From: Sphingomonas sp. CL5.1
GTDB lineage: Bacteria; Pseudomonadota; Alphaproteobacteria; Sphingomonadales; Sphingomonadaceae
DNA length: 64,000 nucleotides
Assembly (NCBI RefSeq): GCF_013344685.1
Contig: NZ_CP050137.1
Location: 3,527,001-3,591,000, forward strand
Reading direction: 5' to 3'
Shown: positions 44,098 to 52,950 of the stretch, one piece after another
How positions within the stretch are numbered: position 1 is the stretch's first letter
How the letters are laid out: every line of letters starts with the position of its first letter
Notes under the pieces: generated by a model
The model's database searches: none
What the model saw: only the letters and a program-made list of their open reading frames with translations
What the model was told of the DNA's origin: nothing
Program-made: the position numbers and the translations under genes

Positions 44098-45711
44098 GTG
44101 CGCACCGAAACAGTCTATTCCCGGTTCGCGGAGACCGCCGGCCATTCTCCGGGGCACGCATTCCTGAATGTTCTTCCCGAGACCGCCGGCATCTATCAGA
44201 TCGATGCGGGCGAGATCCCCTATCGCGTCATGCTCGATCGCGTCGAGAACTGGCGACATCGCCTGCGTGAAGCGGGTTTCGGCGTCGGGCACCGGGTCGG
44301 GCTGCTGCTTCAGAACCGGCCGATATATTTTGAGATCTGGTTCGCCCTCAATAGTCTGGGCGCCTCCGTCGTGCCGATCAATCCGGACCTTCGGCTCAGC
44401 GAACTCGAATATATCATCGGCCATTCCGGGATGGACGCGGCGTTCGTCCTTCCGGACAGGCGCGATGAGCTGCTGCGCGCGGCCCATAATGCCGGCCAGG
44501 CCATGCAGGCGATCGTGCCGGGCGAGCGGATCGAGGCGCCCGCCTCACCGGCGAAAGCCGACGCCGTTCCCGATAGCGCGACCGAGGCCGCGTTGCTCTA
44601 TACCTCCGGCACCACCGGGAATCCCAAGGGGTGTGTGCTCTCGAACGAATATTTCCTGCATTCGGGCAACTGGTATCGCGACGTCGGCGGAGCGGTGCAA
44701 TTGCAGCCGGGGAGCGAGCGGATGCTGACCCCCCTGCCCGTATTCCATATGAACGCTATGGCCGTATCCGTCCTCGCGATGATTACGGTGGGGGGATGCC
44801 TGACGATCCTCGACCGCTTCCATCCGGGCACCTGGTGGGATTCGGTTCGTCGCAGCGAGGCGACCTGCCTCCACTATCTCGGGGTCATGCCGTCCATGTT
44901 GATGAAGGCGCCCCCAAGCGACGAGGATCGGAACCATCGGGTGCGCTTCGGCTTCGGCGCGGGCGTGGCGACCGAGTTGCACGAGCCGTTCGAGGCACGA
45001 TTCGGCTTTCCGCTGATCGAGGCATGGGCGATGACCGAGACGGGGAGCGGCGGTGTGATCTGCGCCAGTCACGAGCCGCGCAAGGTCGGAACCAGCTGTT
45101 TCGGGCGACCGGGCCCCGACGTGGAGATCAGGATCGTCGACGATGCGGGCCGGGATGTCGCCCCGACGAACCCCGGCGAGTTGCTGGTCCGGCGGAGCGG
45201 CCCCGATCCGCGCTACGGCTTCTTCAGGGAGTATCTGAAGAACGAGGCCGCCACGGCGGAGGCATGGGACGGCGGGTGGTTTCATACCGGTGACATCGTC
45301 CGCCAGGACGCGGACGGCGATCTTCATTTCGTGGATCGCAAGAAGAACGTCATCCGCCGTTCCGGTGAAAATATCGCCGCGGTCGAGGTGGAGACGATCC
45401 TCGCCAGGCATCCGCTGATCCGACAGGTCGCGGTGGCGGCGACGCCTGACCCGCTGCGCGGCGACGAGGTCGCGGCGCTGATCGTGGCCAGCGGTGACAA
45501 GCAGGATCAGGAGGCGGCCGAGCAGATCATGCGGTGGGCGCTCGATCAGATGGCCTATTACAAGGCGCCGGGCTGGATCGCCTTCGTCGACGCGCTTCCC
45601 CTGACGGCGACGGCGAAGATCCTGCGTGCCGCGCTGAAGACGCAGGTCGCGGAGATGATGGGCCGGGGCGAGTTCTTCGACCTGCGCGCCTGGAAGAAGC
45701 GCCACCTCTGA
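44098..45711 (+). CDS. Acyl-CoA synthetase (AMP-forming)
   Basis: A 537-residue ANL-superfamily ligase activating a carboxylic acid to its CoA thioester with ATP. Core motifs: YTSGTTGNPKGCVLS, the AWAMTETGSG motif and HTGDIVRQDADGDLHFVDRKK, ending with the conserved lysine in LTATAKILRAAL. It resembles crotonobetaine/cyclohexanecarboxyl-type ligases. Start GTG 44098 follows GGTGAGGG. Its TGA overlaps the next ATG (TGATG), and the whole block is coupled, so the acyl-CoA is passed to the thiolase-like protein. Confidence 0.9.
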   Translation: MRTETVYSRFAETAGHSPGHAFLNVLPETAGIYQIDAGEIPYRVMLDRVENWRHRLREAGFGVGHRVGLLLQNRPIYFEIWFALNSLGASVVPINPDLRLSELEYIIGHSGMDAAFVLPDRRDELLRAAHNAGQAMQAIVPGERIEAPASPAKADAVPDSATEAALLYTSGTTGNPKGCVLSNEYFLHSGNWYRDVGGAVQLQPGSERMLTPLPVFHMNAMAVSVLAMITVGGCLTILDRFHPGTWWDSVRRSEATCLHYLGVMPSMLMKAPPSDEDRNHRVRFGFGAGVATELHEPFEARFGFPLIEAWAMTETGSGGVICASHEPRKVGTSCFGRPGPDVEIRIVDDAGRDVAPTNPGELLVRRSGPDPRYGFFREYLKNEAATAEAWDGGWFHTGDIVRQDADGDLHFVDRKKNVIRRSGENIAAVEVETILARHPLIRQVAVAATPDPLRGDEVAALIVASGDKQDQEAAEQIMRWALDQMAYYKAPGWIAFVDALPLTATAKILRAALKTQVAEMMGRGEFFDLRAWKKRHL

Positions 45712-46880
45712 TGCGGAATGCGCTCGCCTATGACGAGGTCGCGATATGCGCCCCGGTGACGGTGCCCTATACGCGCTACTCGTCCGAAACGACACATTGG
45801 TGGGCGGGCAAGGCGATGCGCGCGCTCGCGGACGCGACCGGGCTTGGGCCGGCCGATTTCGATGGCTTCTGCTTCGCCAGTTTCTCATCCGCCCCGGACA
45901 CGGCGGTCGGCATGATCCAGCATCTCGGACTGTCGCCGCGCTGGCTGGATCATATCCCGACCGGCGGGGCCAGCGGCGTGATGGCCTTGCGGCGCGCCGG
46001 TCGCGCCGTACAGTGCGGCGATGCCGAGATCGTCGCCTGTGTCGCGGCGGACACCAACCAGCCAGACAGCCACCGGCGATTGCTGGCGGCCTTTTCGCGT
46101 TTCTCGCAGGACGCGGTCTATCCTTATGGTTTCGGCGGCCCCAATGCGACATTCGCGCTCATCACCGAGCAATATATGCGAACCTACGGCGTCACGCGGG
46201 CCGATTTCGGCAAGCTGTGCGTCGCCCAGCGACACAATGCGCTCAGCAATCCCCTGGCGTTGCAGCGCGCGCCGCTGACGCTCGACGACTATCTTTGCGC
46301 GCGGGCGATCTGCGATCCCGTCCATCTCTACGACTGCGTCATGCCGTGCGCGGGCGCGGAGGCCTATATCGTGACGACGCCGGAGATCGCGCGCGACCTC
46401 GGGCTTCCCTCGGCGCGGATCATGGCCGCGATAGAGCGCCACAATGCCTATCCCGATGACGAGGCGCAGCTTCGCGGCGGCTGGGCGATGGATGTCGACC
46501 GCCTCTGGTCGGGCGCCGGCATCGCGCCGTCGGATGTCGACGCGCTGCAAGTGTATGACGATTATCCGGTGATCGTGGCGATGCAGATGGAGGACCTCGG
46601 CTTCTGCCCGAAAGGGCGCGTCGCGGATTTCATCCGCGGCACGACGTTCACGATCGAGGGCGATCTTCCCCTGAACACCAACGGCGGGCAGCTGTCGGCA
46701 GGGCAGGCCGGGGCGGCGGGTGGCTTCCAGAATATGACCGAAGGCTTGCGCCAGATTCTCGGCGTGCCGCTCGGCGCCCAGGTTCCGGATGCGCGCATCG
46801 CGATGGTTTCGGGCTTCGGCCTGGTCAACTACGATCGCGGGGTATGTTCCGCGGCGGCGCTTCTGGAGTCCTGTCGATGA
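45711..46880 (+). CDS. Thiolase-fold protein, probable Ltp2-type aldolase
   Basis: A 389-residue SCP2-thiolase-like protein in which all thiolase catalytic residues are replaced: the nucleophile position in IPTGGASGVMAL is Gly86 instead of Cys, the later cysteine is Asn (PLNTNGGQLS) and the GHP histidine is Gln332. Tyrosines remain near 282/285 (VYDDYP) and 374 (LVNYDRG), regions that hold the catalytic tyrosines of steroid aldolase Ltp2. It directly precedes a DUF35 protein, the obligatory partner of Ltp2-type enzymes. Retro-aldol cleavage of an acyl-CoA is inferred, not shown. Confidence 0.72.
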   Translation: MRNALAYDEVAICAPVTVPYTRYSSETTHWWAGKAMRALADATGLGPADFDGFCFASFSSAPDTAVGMIQHLGLSPRWLDHIPTGGASGVMALRRAGRAVQCGDAEIVACVAADTNQPDSHRRLLAAFSRFSQDAVYPYGFGGPNATFALITEQYMRTYGVTRADFGKLCVAQRHNALSNPLALQRAPLTLDDYLCARAICDPVHLYDCVMPCAGAEAYIVTTPEIARDLGLPSARIMAAIERHNAYPDDEAQLRGGWAMDVDRLWSGAGIAPSDVDALQVYDDYPVIVAMQMEDLGFCPKGRVADFIRGTTFTIEGDLPLNTNGGQLSAGQAGAAGGFQNMTEGLRQILGVPLGAQVPDARIAMVSGFGLVNYDRGVCSAAALLESCR

Positions 46881-48088
46881 CATTGCCGCCTCGCCGGGAA
46901 CATCGCGATCCTGTCGCCAGGCGGCGCGAACGCCATGTCCCCCCCACCATCCGCAGCCGCGCCATGGATGCCATGTCCGCGCGCGCCGCCACGGGGCGCT
47001 TCGTCCTCCAGAGATGCGCGGACTGCCGGCAGGTGACCTATCCGCCGCGCGACACCTGCCCGCGTTGCTGGGGCACGCTCGTCTGGGAGGATCAGCCGCG
47101 CGGCGCGACGATCGTTTCGCAAACCACCATCCGGGTTTCCGCCGACCTTTATTTCCGCGACCATCTGCCCTGGCGGATGGGCAAGATCCGCCTCGACGCC
47201 GGCCCGGTGGCGCTGGCGCATTTTCACCACGCGCTCGCGATCGGCGACCGGGCGGATGTGCATCTGGTTCTGGACCGGGCCGGTAACGCCGCCCTCTTCG
47301 CTGTTCCTCCCGGGAGTCCGTCGAACATGGCCGATCCGCAATGGCGCGAATTCGTCCCCCCGATCGAAGGCCGGTCCGTTCTCGTGAGCGACGCACGAAG
47401 CGCGATCGGGCTTGCGGTCGTGCATGCGCTCAGGAAGGCCGGCGCGGGGATGATCGTCGCCGGCGTGCCGCAGCCCGCGCGGGCCGGGGGACCCGAGGCC
47501 GGTCTGGATACGATCGATGACGTGCGGACCGTCCCGCTCGACCTGACCGATGGCCGATCGGTCACCCGATGTCTGGCGAATATCGGGGGGCCGCTCGATA
47601 TCGTCGTCAACACCGCCCGCTTCGTGCGGGCCTGCGGCGTCTCCACCGGCAACCTCGTCGATCAGAAGCGCGCGCTCGATGTCGGCATGCTTGGCCTGCT
47701 TCGTCTCGCCCAGGCTTCGGCGCCGCTGCTGAAGACCCGCCCGTCCGGCGCGTTCGTCGACATCCTTTCCATTTCCGCGCTGGCGGGTGACGCCGGGTTT
47801 GCCGGCTTCGCCGCCGGCGAGGCGGCCCGCCTCTCGCTTCTGCAAAGCTTCCGGCGCGAAATGCGTCCTGCCGGCGTGCGGGTGATCAATCTCTTCGTCG
47901 GTCCGACCGACGATGAGGACCACCAATCGGTGCCGCTTCCCAAGCTTGCGCCCGCCCGCGTCGCGAGCGGGCTGATCGAGGCCCTCGAAAGGGGGCTGGA
48001 GGAGCTTTGCGTCGGCGATGCCGCGCATGAGGCAATGCAGCGCTGGCTCGCCGATCCGGCCCTGTATGTACGGGAGACGAACGCTTGA
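46877..48088 (+). CDS. DUF35 zinc-ribbon/OB-fold fused to a degenerate SDR
   Basis: A 403-residue fusion. Residues 40-145 are a DUF35 domain with zinc cysteines C47/C50 and C61/C64 and an OB-fold (VPPG at its end). Residues 163-380 are SDR-like (SVLVSDARSAIGLAVVHAL), but the cofactor glycines are partly lost, NNAG reads VNTA, and the catalytic YxxxK reads F311-AAG-E315. The second half is probably structural or binds CoA/nucleotide. ATG 46877 overlaps the thiolase stop (ATGA). Partner of the thiolase-like aldolase. Confidence 0.75.
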   Translation: MTLPPRREHRDPVARRRERHVPPTIRSRAMDAMSARAATGRFVLQRCADCRQVTYPPRDTCPRCWGTLVWEDQPRGATIVSQTTIRVSADLYFRDHLPWRMGKIRLDAGPVALAHFHHALAIGDRADVHLVLDRAGNAALFAVPPGSPSNMADPQWREFVPPIEGRSVLVSDARSAIGLAVVHALRKAGAGMIVAGVPQPARAGGPEAGLDTIDDVRTVPLDLTDGRSVTRCLANIGGPLDIVVNTARFVRACGVSTGNLVDQKRALDVGMLGLLRLAQASAPLLKTRPSGAFVDILSISALAGDAGFAGFAAGEAARLSLLQSFRREMRPAGVRVINLFVGPTDDEDHQSVPLPKLAPARVASGLIEALERGLEELCVGDAAHEAMQRWLADPALYVRETNA

Positions 48089-48879
48089 AGACCGCCGGCC
48101 AGACATTGCCCGACCTGCTCGCGGGCATCGCCTCGAACGAAATCGCGGTGGTCGATCTGACCCACACGCTGTCTCCGGATTTCCCCGTCATCGTCCTGCC
48201 GGCGGAATTCGGCCAGTGCGAGCCGTTTCGCATGGAAACCGTATCGAAATATGACGGAAACGGGCCTGCCTGGTATTGGAACAACATATCCATGAACGAA
48301 CATACGGGCACGCATTTCGATGCGCCGGCGCATTGGATCACGGGCAAGGATGTCCCCAACGGAACCGTCGATACCGTCCCGGCGAGCGATTTCATTCACC
48401 CGGCGGTGGTGATCGACATCAGCGCGCAGAGCCAGGCCGATGAAGATCATATCGTGACCCGCGCCTTCCTGGAGGATTGGGAAAGACGCCATGCGCCGAT
48501 CCCGCCGCGCCACTGGGTTCTGCTGCGCACGGATTGGCACAAGCGGGTCGGCACCGAGGCGTATCTCAACCTCAGGAGCGATGGCGCGCACTCTCCGGGG
48601 CCGGACGCCGAGGCGATGCGGTTTCTCGTGCATGAGCGGGATTGCATCGGCCTTGGCGTCGAAACCGTCGGCACCGACGCGGGTCAGGCGGCTTATTTCG
48701 ACGAACCCTTGCCGGCCCACACCATCTTGCACGGCAACGGTCGCTTCGGGCTTCAGTGCCTGACCAATCTCGATCGATTGCCCATATTCGGCGCGGTGAT
48801 CATCGCGACGCCCCTGAAGATCGAGGGGGGATCGGGAAGCCCGCTCCGCGTGATCGCCCTCGCGCCGACCGGCCATTGA
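48085..48879 (+). CDS. Cyclase-family metal-dependent hydrolase
   Basis: A 264-residue member of the cyclase/kynurenine-formamidase-like family. The signature HTGTHFDAPAHW binds two metals and carries the catalytic histidine; VVDLTHTLSPDFP is the usual N-terminus. Members hydrolyse amides, lactones or carbon-carbon bonds of small acids. TTG 48085 overlaps the stop of the fusion gene (TTGA) after GGGAG, so it belongs to the same transcript. Substrate unknown. Confidence 0.85.
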   Translation: MKTAGQTLPDLLAGIASNEIAVVDLTHTLSPDFPVIVLPAEFGQCEPFRMETVSKYDGNGPAWYWNNISMNEHTGTHFDAPAHWITGKDVPNGTVDTVPASDFIHPAVVIDISAQSQADEDHIVTRAFLEDWERRHAPIPPRHWVLLRTDWHKRVGTEAYLNLRSDGAHSPGPDAEAMRFLVHERDCIGLGVETVGTDAGQAAYFDEPLPAHTILHGNGRFGLQCLTNLDRLPIFGAVIIATPLKIEGGSGSPLRVIALAPTGH

Positions 48880-48951
48880 CGGACGGAGCAAGCCCTGAAG
48901 GCACGGGCCTCGACCAGTCGCCCGGAATCGCGGCCGGCGCCGCGACCGAGA

Positions 48952-49407
48952 TCACCGGATATTGTCAATCATCCGCGCCAGCACGCGGCGGCAGACCTGG
49001 AGATCCGCCGGGGCGACATCCCGCATGATCCTCGCATAATGGTCTTCCATCAGGGGCCAGCAGGCGCGCAGCACCTCACGGCCCTTCTCCGTCAACACGA
49101 TCTCGCGACGCCGCATATCCTTTTCGGATATCCGCCGTTCGACCAGGCCCGCCGTCACCATCGCGTCGATCGCGCGGCTGGCTGTCGACTGCTCGGCGAA
49201 AGCCAGCGCGGCGATCTCATTGACGGTCCGCCCATCCTGGATGTGCAACAGCGACAAGGTCCGCAGCGTGACGACATTGACGCCGTTGACCGCCAGTTGC
49301 TTGTTCTGCACGGCCTGCCCCAGGCTCGCGAGCCGGTTGACGAGATAGGGCAGGTAATCCTCCAGCGCGTCCTGTGTGGAAGGGGGGCGACCCGCGCGCT
49401 TCGCCAT
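48952..49407 (-). CDS. MarR family regulator 1
   Basis: A 151-residue MarR protein: helix-turn-helix TVNEIAALAFAEQSTASRAI, then the wing LVERRISEKDMRRREIVLTE. It is the second gene of a two-gene operon with another MarR regulator, separated by 3 bp. It lies convergent to the acyl-CoA synthetase operon. Candidate sites are the palindromes in the window (43938, or the TATTTTA series). Confidence 0.88.
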   Translation of the reverse strand: MAKRAGRPPSTQDALEDYLPYLVNRLASLGQAVQNKQLAVNGVNVVTLRTLSLLHIQDGRTVNEIAALAFAEQSTASRAIDAMVTAGLVERRISEKDMRRREIVLTEKGREVLRACWPLMEDHYARIMRDVAPADLQVCRRVLARMIDNIR

Positions 49408-49410
49408 AAT

Positions 49411-49896
49411 CTATCTTCCGCCCGGAAGAATGCCGTTCAGTCGATCCAGCGCGTGCAGAACGGCATCGAGTTCGCGCGTCGGGATGGACTTGAAGCAGGC
49501 TTCCAGCTCCGCCTGGTGAACGATGCAGGCCTGATCGAAAACGGTCTTGCCCGCGCTGGTCAGATCGACAACGAAAGAGCGCCGGTCGGTGCTCGACATT
49601 TCACGGGTTATCAGCCCATCCGCGACAAGGCGCCGGACAAGCCCCGACACGTTGCCGCCCGTGACCTTCAGCCGCTGGGACAATTGCCCGAGGGTCATCC
49701 CTCCGGGGCACCGGTCGAGCTGGGCGAGTACGTCGAATTTCGCGATCGACAAGCCACAGGCTGACGACAGGGCACGATTGAGCCGGGTGAAGATCTCCCC
49801 GTGCAGGGACAGCATGGACAGCCAGACGCGGAGTTCCCGCCTGCGCGACCGCGACGACCTTCCGAGCAAGGGATGTCGCGTGGGTTCGTCTGCCAT
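49411..49896 (-). CDS. MarR family regulator 2
   Basis: A 161-residue MarR protein: MTLGQLSQRLKVTGGNVSGL is the recognition region and MSSTDRRSFVVDLTSAG the wing. The start was set at ATG 49896 with GAGAGAG upstream. It is divergent from the thioesterase gene, whose promoter region contains copy 3 of the 18-bp palindrome 270 bp from this start. That makes it the best candidate for the repressor of the gentisate/nitrilase regulon; relatives control gentisate and homogentisate genes. Confidence 0.88.
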   Translation of the reverse strand: MADEPTRHPLLGRSSRSRRRELRVWLSMLSLHGEIFTRLNRALSSACGLSIAKFDVLAQLDRCPGGMTLGQLSQRLKVTGGNVSGLVRRLVADGLITREMSSTDRRSFVVDLTSAGKTVFDQACIVHQAELEACFKSIPTRELDAVLHALDRLNGILPGGR

Positions 49897-50164
49897 CGGC
49901 TCTCTCTCGCAATGCCATCCGGCTTCGGGTGTCGAGCTTCGCCAGCTATGGCGGCGGCTGCCGGGCGTCAAGCGAGCAGCGGATGCCGGCGCCCGGCCTG
50001 AAGCATATCCCCGATCCGGTTGAACGACCCGGCGACCGCACGCGGCGGGATCACGCGACTGACCGAATGGTTGCGATATGAGCCGCGCGCTCACCCTTCT
50101 CACGCCATTGAATGCGAGAAGATCAGTGATTTAGCGATCTGGGCTATTGCGGCTTCCCCCGATG

Positions 50165-50182
50165 TATTTTATGCATAAACTA
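50165..50182. promoter_or_regulatory. 18-bp pseudo-palindrome, copy 3
   Basis: TATTTTATGCATAAACTA, with the central TTTATGCATAAA perfectly symmetrical, lies between the MarR pair and the thioesterase gene. It shares the TATTTTATGCAT core with the site at 52951-52968. Confidence 0.55.
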
Positions 50183-50317
50183 TATATGGGAATGGGGCGG
50201 CGCGCCCAGCATGTCCGGGGAGAGTCCCCGCGATCCGGGATTCCCGGTCGATCGGCAGGCGAAGCCGCCGATCTCGCTGACCGAACTCAAATCCTCTCTA
50301 TCCGAGACCTGATCGCC

Positions 50318-50809
50318 ATGCCGTTCACGACCCATGCCCAGGTGCGCTTCGCCCACGTCGATCCAGCAGGCATTGTCTTTTATCCCCGCTATTTCGAGAT
50401 GCTCAACGGCGCCGTCGAAGACTGGTTCGCGGACCATCTCGGCACCGATTTCAAGACCTTGCACCTCGATCATCATCTTGGGATTCCGACGGTCAAGCTC
50501 GACGTCCGGTTCATCGCGCCGAGTGAACTCGGCGACCGTCTGACGATCACCATCAAGCCTCGCGCGGTGGGCCGCAGCAGTTGCACGCTCGAAATCGTGT
50601 TCAGCGGCGGCGAGCGCGACAGGCTGCGCGCCATTGTGGTGCTGGTGTGCATGGACCTCGGGAGTCAGCGCGCCACCGCCTGGCCCCGCGAAATCGCGGA
50701 GCGGATCAGGCATGAACTGGAGGCGCCGGATGCCGGCGATGACCATGATCCCGGCGCGGCAAAACCAGACTCCTGCGGGCCAGGCGATGGCCGTCGCTCG
50801 ACAAGCTGA
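50318..50809 (+). CDS. 4-hydroxybenzoyl-CoA-type thioesterase
   Basis: A 163-residue hotdog-fold thioesterase. The active-site segment HVDPAGIVFYPRYFEMLNGA matches the 4HBT/YbgC family with its catalytic aspartate. It hydrolyses aromatic or short acyl-CoA. ATG 50318 is chosen because the family begins there; no strong ribosome site is visible. It is monocistronic, convergent to the FAH-family gene. It might release an acid, such as a hydroxybenzoate, feeding the gentisate genes. Confidence 0.85.
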   Translation: MPFTTHAQVRFAHVDPAGIVFYPRYFEMLNGAVEDWFADHLGTDFKTLHLDHHLGIPTVKLDVRFIAPSELGDRLTITIKPRAVGRSSCTLEIVFSGGERDRLRAIVVLVCMDLGSQRATAWPREIAERIRHELEAPDAGDDHDPGAAKPDSCGPGDGRRSTS

Positions 50810-50820
50810 CTGATCGAGGC

Positions 50821-50860
50821 GAGGGTGTGCGGCGCGATCACGCGATCACGCCGCGCCCTC
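50821..50860. terminator. Two-part hairpin between convergent genes
   Basis: GAGGG (50821-50825) pairs with CCCTC (50856-50860) and CGGCG (50830-50834) with CGCCG (50849-50853), placed between the thioesterase stop and the FAH-family gene stop. No long T-run; a bidirectional terminator is plausible. Confidence 0.4.
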
Positions 50861-50863
50861 GTG

Positions 50864-51778
50864 TCAGGCCGCCGAGACCACGGGATGCCGCAGCACGCCG
50901 ATCCCGTCGATCCCGGCCACGATCGTGTCGCCGGGCCAGAGCCATTCCTGTGGATTCCGCCCCGCGCCGACACCCGCCGGGGTGCCGGTCGCGATGATGT
51001 CCCCCGGCTCGAGCGTGATGCCCTTGCTGATGTCGGCAATCAGTTCGTCCACCTTGAACAGCATATAGGCGGTATTGCTGCGTTGCTTTTCCACGCCATT
51101 GACGGTCAGCCAGAGGTCGAGCGTCTGCGGGTCCGGTATCTCGTCGGCGGTGACAATGACGGGCCCCATCGGGGCGAAGCTGTCCTGCCCCTTCGAATAG
51201 ATCCACTGGCCCGCCCGGCGGCAGTCGCGCGCGCTCATATCGATCAGCACGGTGTAGCCGAAGACATGGGACAGCGCGCTGTCACGGCTGACACCCTTCG
51301 CCTTCGTGCCGATGACGGCGGCCAGTTCGACTTCCCAGTCGAGCTGTTGCGTGATGGCCCGGTCGTGGAGGATCGGCGCATCCGGCCCGATCACGCTCGT
51401 CGGCGGCTTGGAAAAGATGACGGGCTGTCGCGGCAGGTCGGGCGAGGTGTCGAGCGATTGCGCGCTTTCGGCGACATGCTCGGTATAGTTGAGCCCGATG
51501 CCGAAGATATTCTTCCGGGGACGCGGAATCGGCGCGAGGAGCGTGACATTCGCGAGCGGCAACGCGCTGCCGACGGGCCACCGCCCATCGGCCTGCCGAA
51601 GCAGCCCGTCGAGCGCGCGAAGGGCTGTCGGGCCAAGATCTATGAAGTCCAGCATGCGCCGCGGAAGCGCGACATCGAAGTGTTCCCCGAAATATTCGAC
51701 GTCCACGACGAGATCGCCCGCGAGCACGCCAAGACGACCCTCTGCCTCGATCGAGGCACGGTAGGTAACGAGACGCAT
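50864..51778 (-). CDS. FAH-family hydrolase (fumaryl-/maleylpyruvate hydrolase-like)
   Basis: A 304-residue fumarylacetoacetate-hydrolase-family enzyme. Conserved: IFGIGLNYTEHV, FSKPPTSVIGP, the metal ligands in QLDWEVELAAVIG, and ITLEPGDIIATGTPAGVG. It follows the gentisate-dioxygenase gene by 23 bp, so it should hydrolyse the ring-fission product. No maleylpyruvate isomerase is nearby, whereas a maleate isomerase shares the putative regulon; direct hydrolysis of maleylpyruvate to maleate and pyruvate is therefore a fair inference. Confidence 0.87.
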   Translation of the reverse strand: MRLVTYRASIEAEGRLGVLAGDLVVDVEYFGEHFDVALPRRMLDFIDLGPTALRALDGLLRQADGRWPVGSALPLANVTLLAPIPRPRKNIFGIGLNYTEHVAESAQSLDTSPDLPRQPVIFSKPPTSVIGPDAPILHDRAITQQLDWEVELAAVIGTKAKGVSRDSALSHVFGYTVLIDMSARDCRRAGQWIYSKGQDSFAPMGPVIVTADEIPDPQTLDLWLTVNGVEKQRSNTAYMLFKVDELIADISKGITLEPGDIIATGTPAGVGAGRNPQEWLWPGDTIVAGIDGIGVLRHPVVSAA

Positions 51779-51801
51779 CCTTATCCTTTCAGCGGAAAAA
51801 T

Positions 51802-52932
51802 CTAAAGCGGCAGAACAGGCTGATGACCGTCGCCGTCGGCAAGCGCTTCGCAGCGATACAAGCCCAGCGCGCGCATGACCGGCAGGTCATGGAAAGAGAA
51901 AAGGCAGGCGTCGTCGCTGGACGAGCCGTTGACATGCTCGTGCCACATCCATGACGGCACCACGAAGATATCGCGCTCCTTCCAGTCGAAGCGCCGGCCG
52001 CCGATGATCGAAGACCCAAATCCCTTGGCGCATTGATAGACAAAGGAGCCAGTTTCGCGATGCGCCTTCGTATGCTCGCCGGGACGGAGCAGTTGCATCG
52101 AGGCGCCCATCGTCAGCATCGGCGATCCGCCGGTGGCGGGATTGATATACTCCATGTGAATGCCGTCGAACGGGGAGCCGTCCGAAACCTTGCTATACTT
52201 GACGAGCGCCTCGTAGGTCGGTGCCCATTCATATTTCAGCAGCGGCGAATAGCGCTTCGACCATGTCTCGCCCGCCGGTTTCAGCGCCGCGGCGCCCCAG
52301 GCGGCCACCGAATCGTCCACCGGAAAGCCCACGGCCTGCCGCAGATCGGGATGGACCTCGTAGAAATTGGCGTCGAGCGCGTTCATCAAGGGAATGTCGA
52401 GGCCGTCCTGCCAGGTGCATATCGTGCCGTCCTCGGCGACCCCATGCTCGTGCCATGTCCCGTTGGGGGTGAGGACGAAGTCGTTTCGGCCAAGGGTCAT
52501 CTTGTGGCCGTCGACATTGGTGAAGGCGCCCTGGCCCTCCATGATGAAGCGCAGCGCCGACGCCGAATGCCGGTGGCTGGACGCAACTTCTCCCGGCCCC
52601 ATCACCTGGATGCCGGAATATAGCCAGCCGACCGCGGCGGTCACGTCGCGCCGGCCAGGATTGGCGAGATAGACGACCCGCCGCCCCGCCTGCTCCGGGG
52701 TGACAAGCTCAAGCGCCCGCATCACGTAATCGCGAAGGTGATCGTAGCGCCAGATCATCGGAACCGATTCCGACACGGGTTGCCACGGCTCGATCTTGTT
52801 CGCCACCGTCCAGAGCGCGCCCGCGCCCTGCGCCTCCAGCTCCCGATAGAAATCGACGAGCTCCGCCGTGTCCGCGACATTGGCGCGGCCCACCATATCT
52901 TCGCGATACTGGTCGTAAATCCCGGTCGCCAT
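51802..52932 (-). CDS. Gentisate 1,2-dioxygenase-like bicupin
   Basis: A 376-residue two-cupin dioxygenase, which opens gentisate (2,5-dihydroxybenzoate) to maleylpyruvate using Fe(II). The N-terminal cupin holds the iron ligands H120/H122 (SSHRHSASALRF) and the GTWHEHG pair H161/H163. The C-terminal cupin has GEHTKAHRETGSFVYQ. ATG 52932 has GGAGGG. Relatives act on salicylate or 1-hydroxy-2-naphthoate, so gentisate is likely but not certain. The promoter overlaps copy 4 of the 18-bp palindrome. Confidence 0.87.
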   Translation of the reverse strand: MATGIYDQYREDMVGRANVADTAELVDFYRELEAQGAGALWTVANKIEPWQPVSESVPMIWRYDHLRDYVMRALELVTPEQAGRRVVYLANPGRRDVTAAVGWLYSGIQVMGPGEVASSHRHSASALRFIMEGQGAFTNVDGHKMTLGRNDFVLTPNGTWHEHGVAEDGTICTWQDGLDIPLMNALDANFYEVHPDLRQAVGFPVDDSVAAWGAAALKPAGETWSKRYSPLLKYEWAPTYEALVKYSKVSDGSPFDGIHMEYINPATGGSPMLTMGASMQLLRPGEHTKAHRETGSFVYQCAKGFGSSIIGGRRFDWKERDIFVVPSWMWHEHVNGSSSDDACLFSFHDLPVMRALGLYRCEALADGDGHQPVLPL

Positions 52933-52950
52933 GACGCGTCCCTCCAAATT

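Noticed and set aside
44545..46152. Minus-strand open frame of 535 codons
   Set aside because: Shadow of the acyl-CoA synthetase and thiolase-like genes; Arg/His-rich low-complexity translation.
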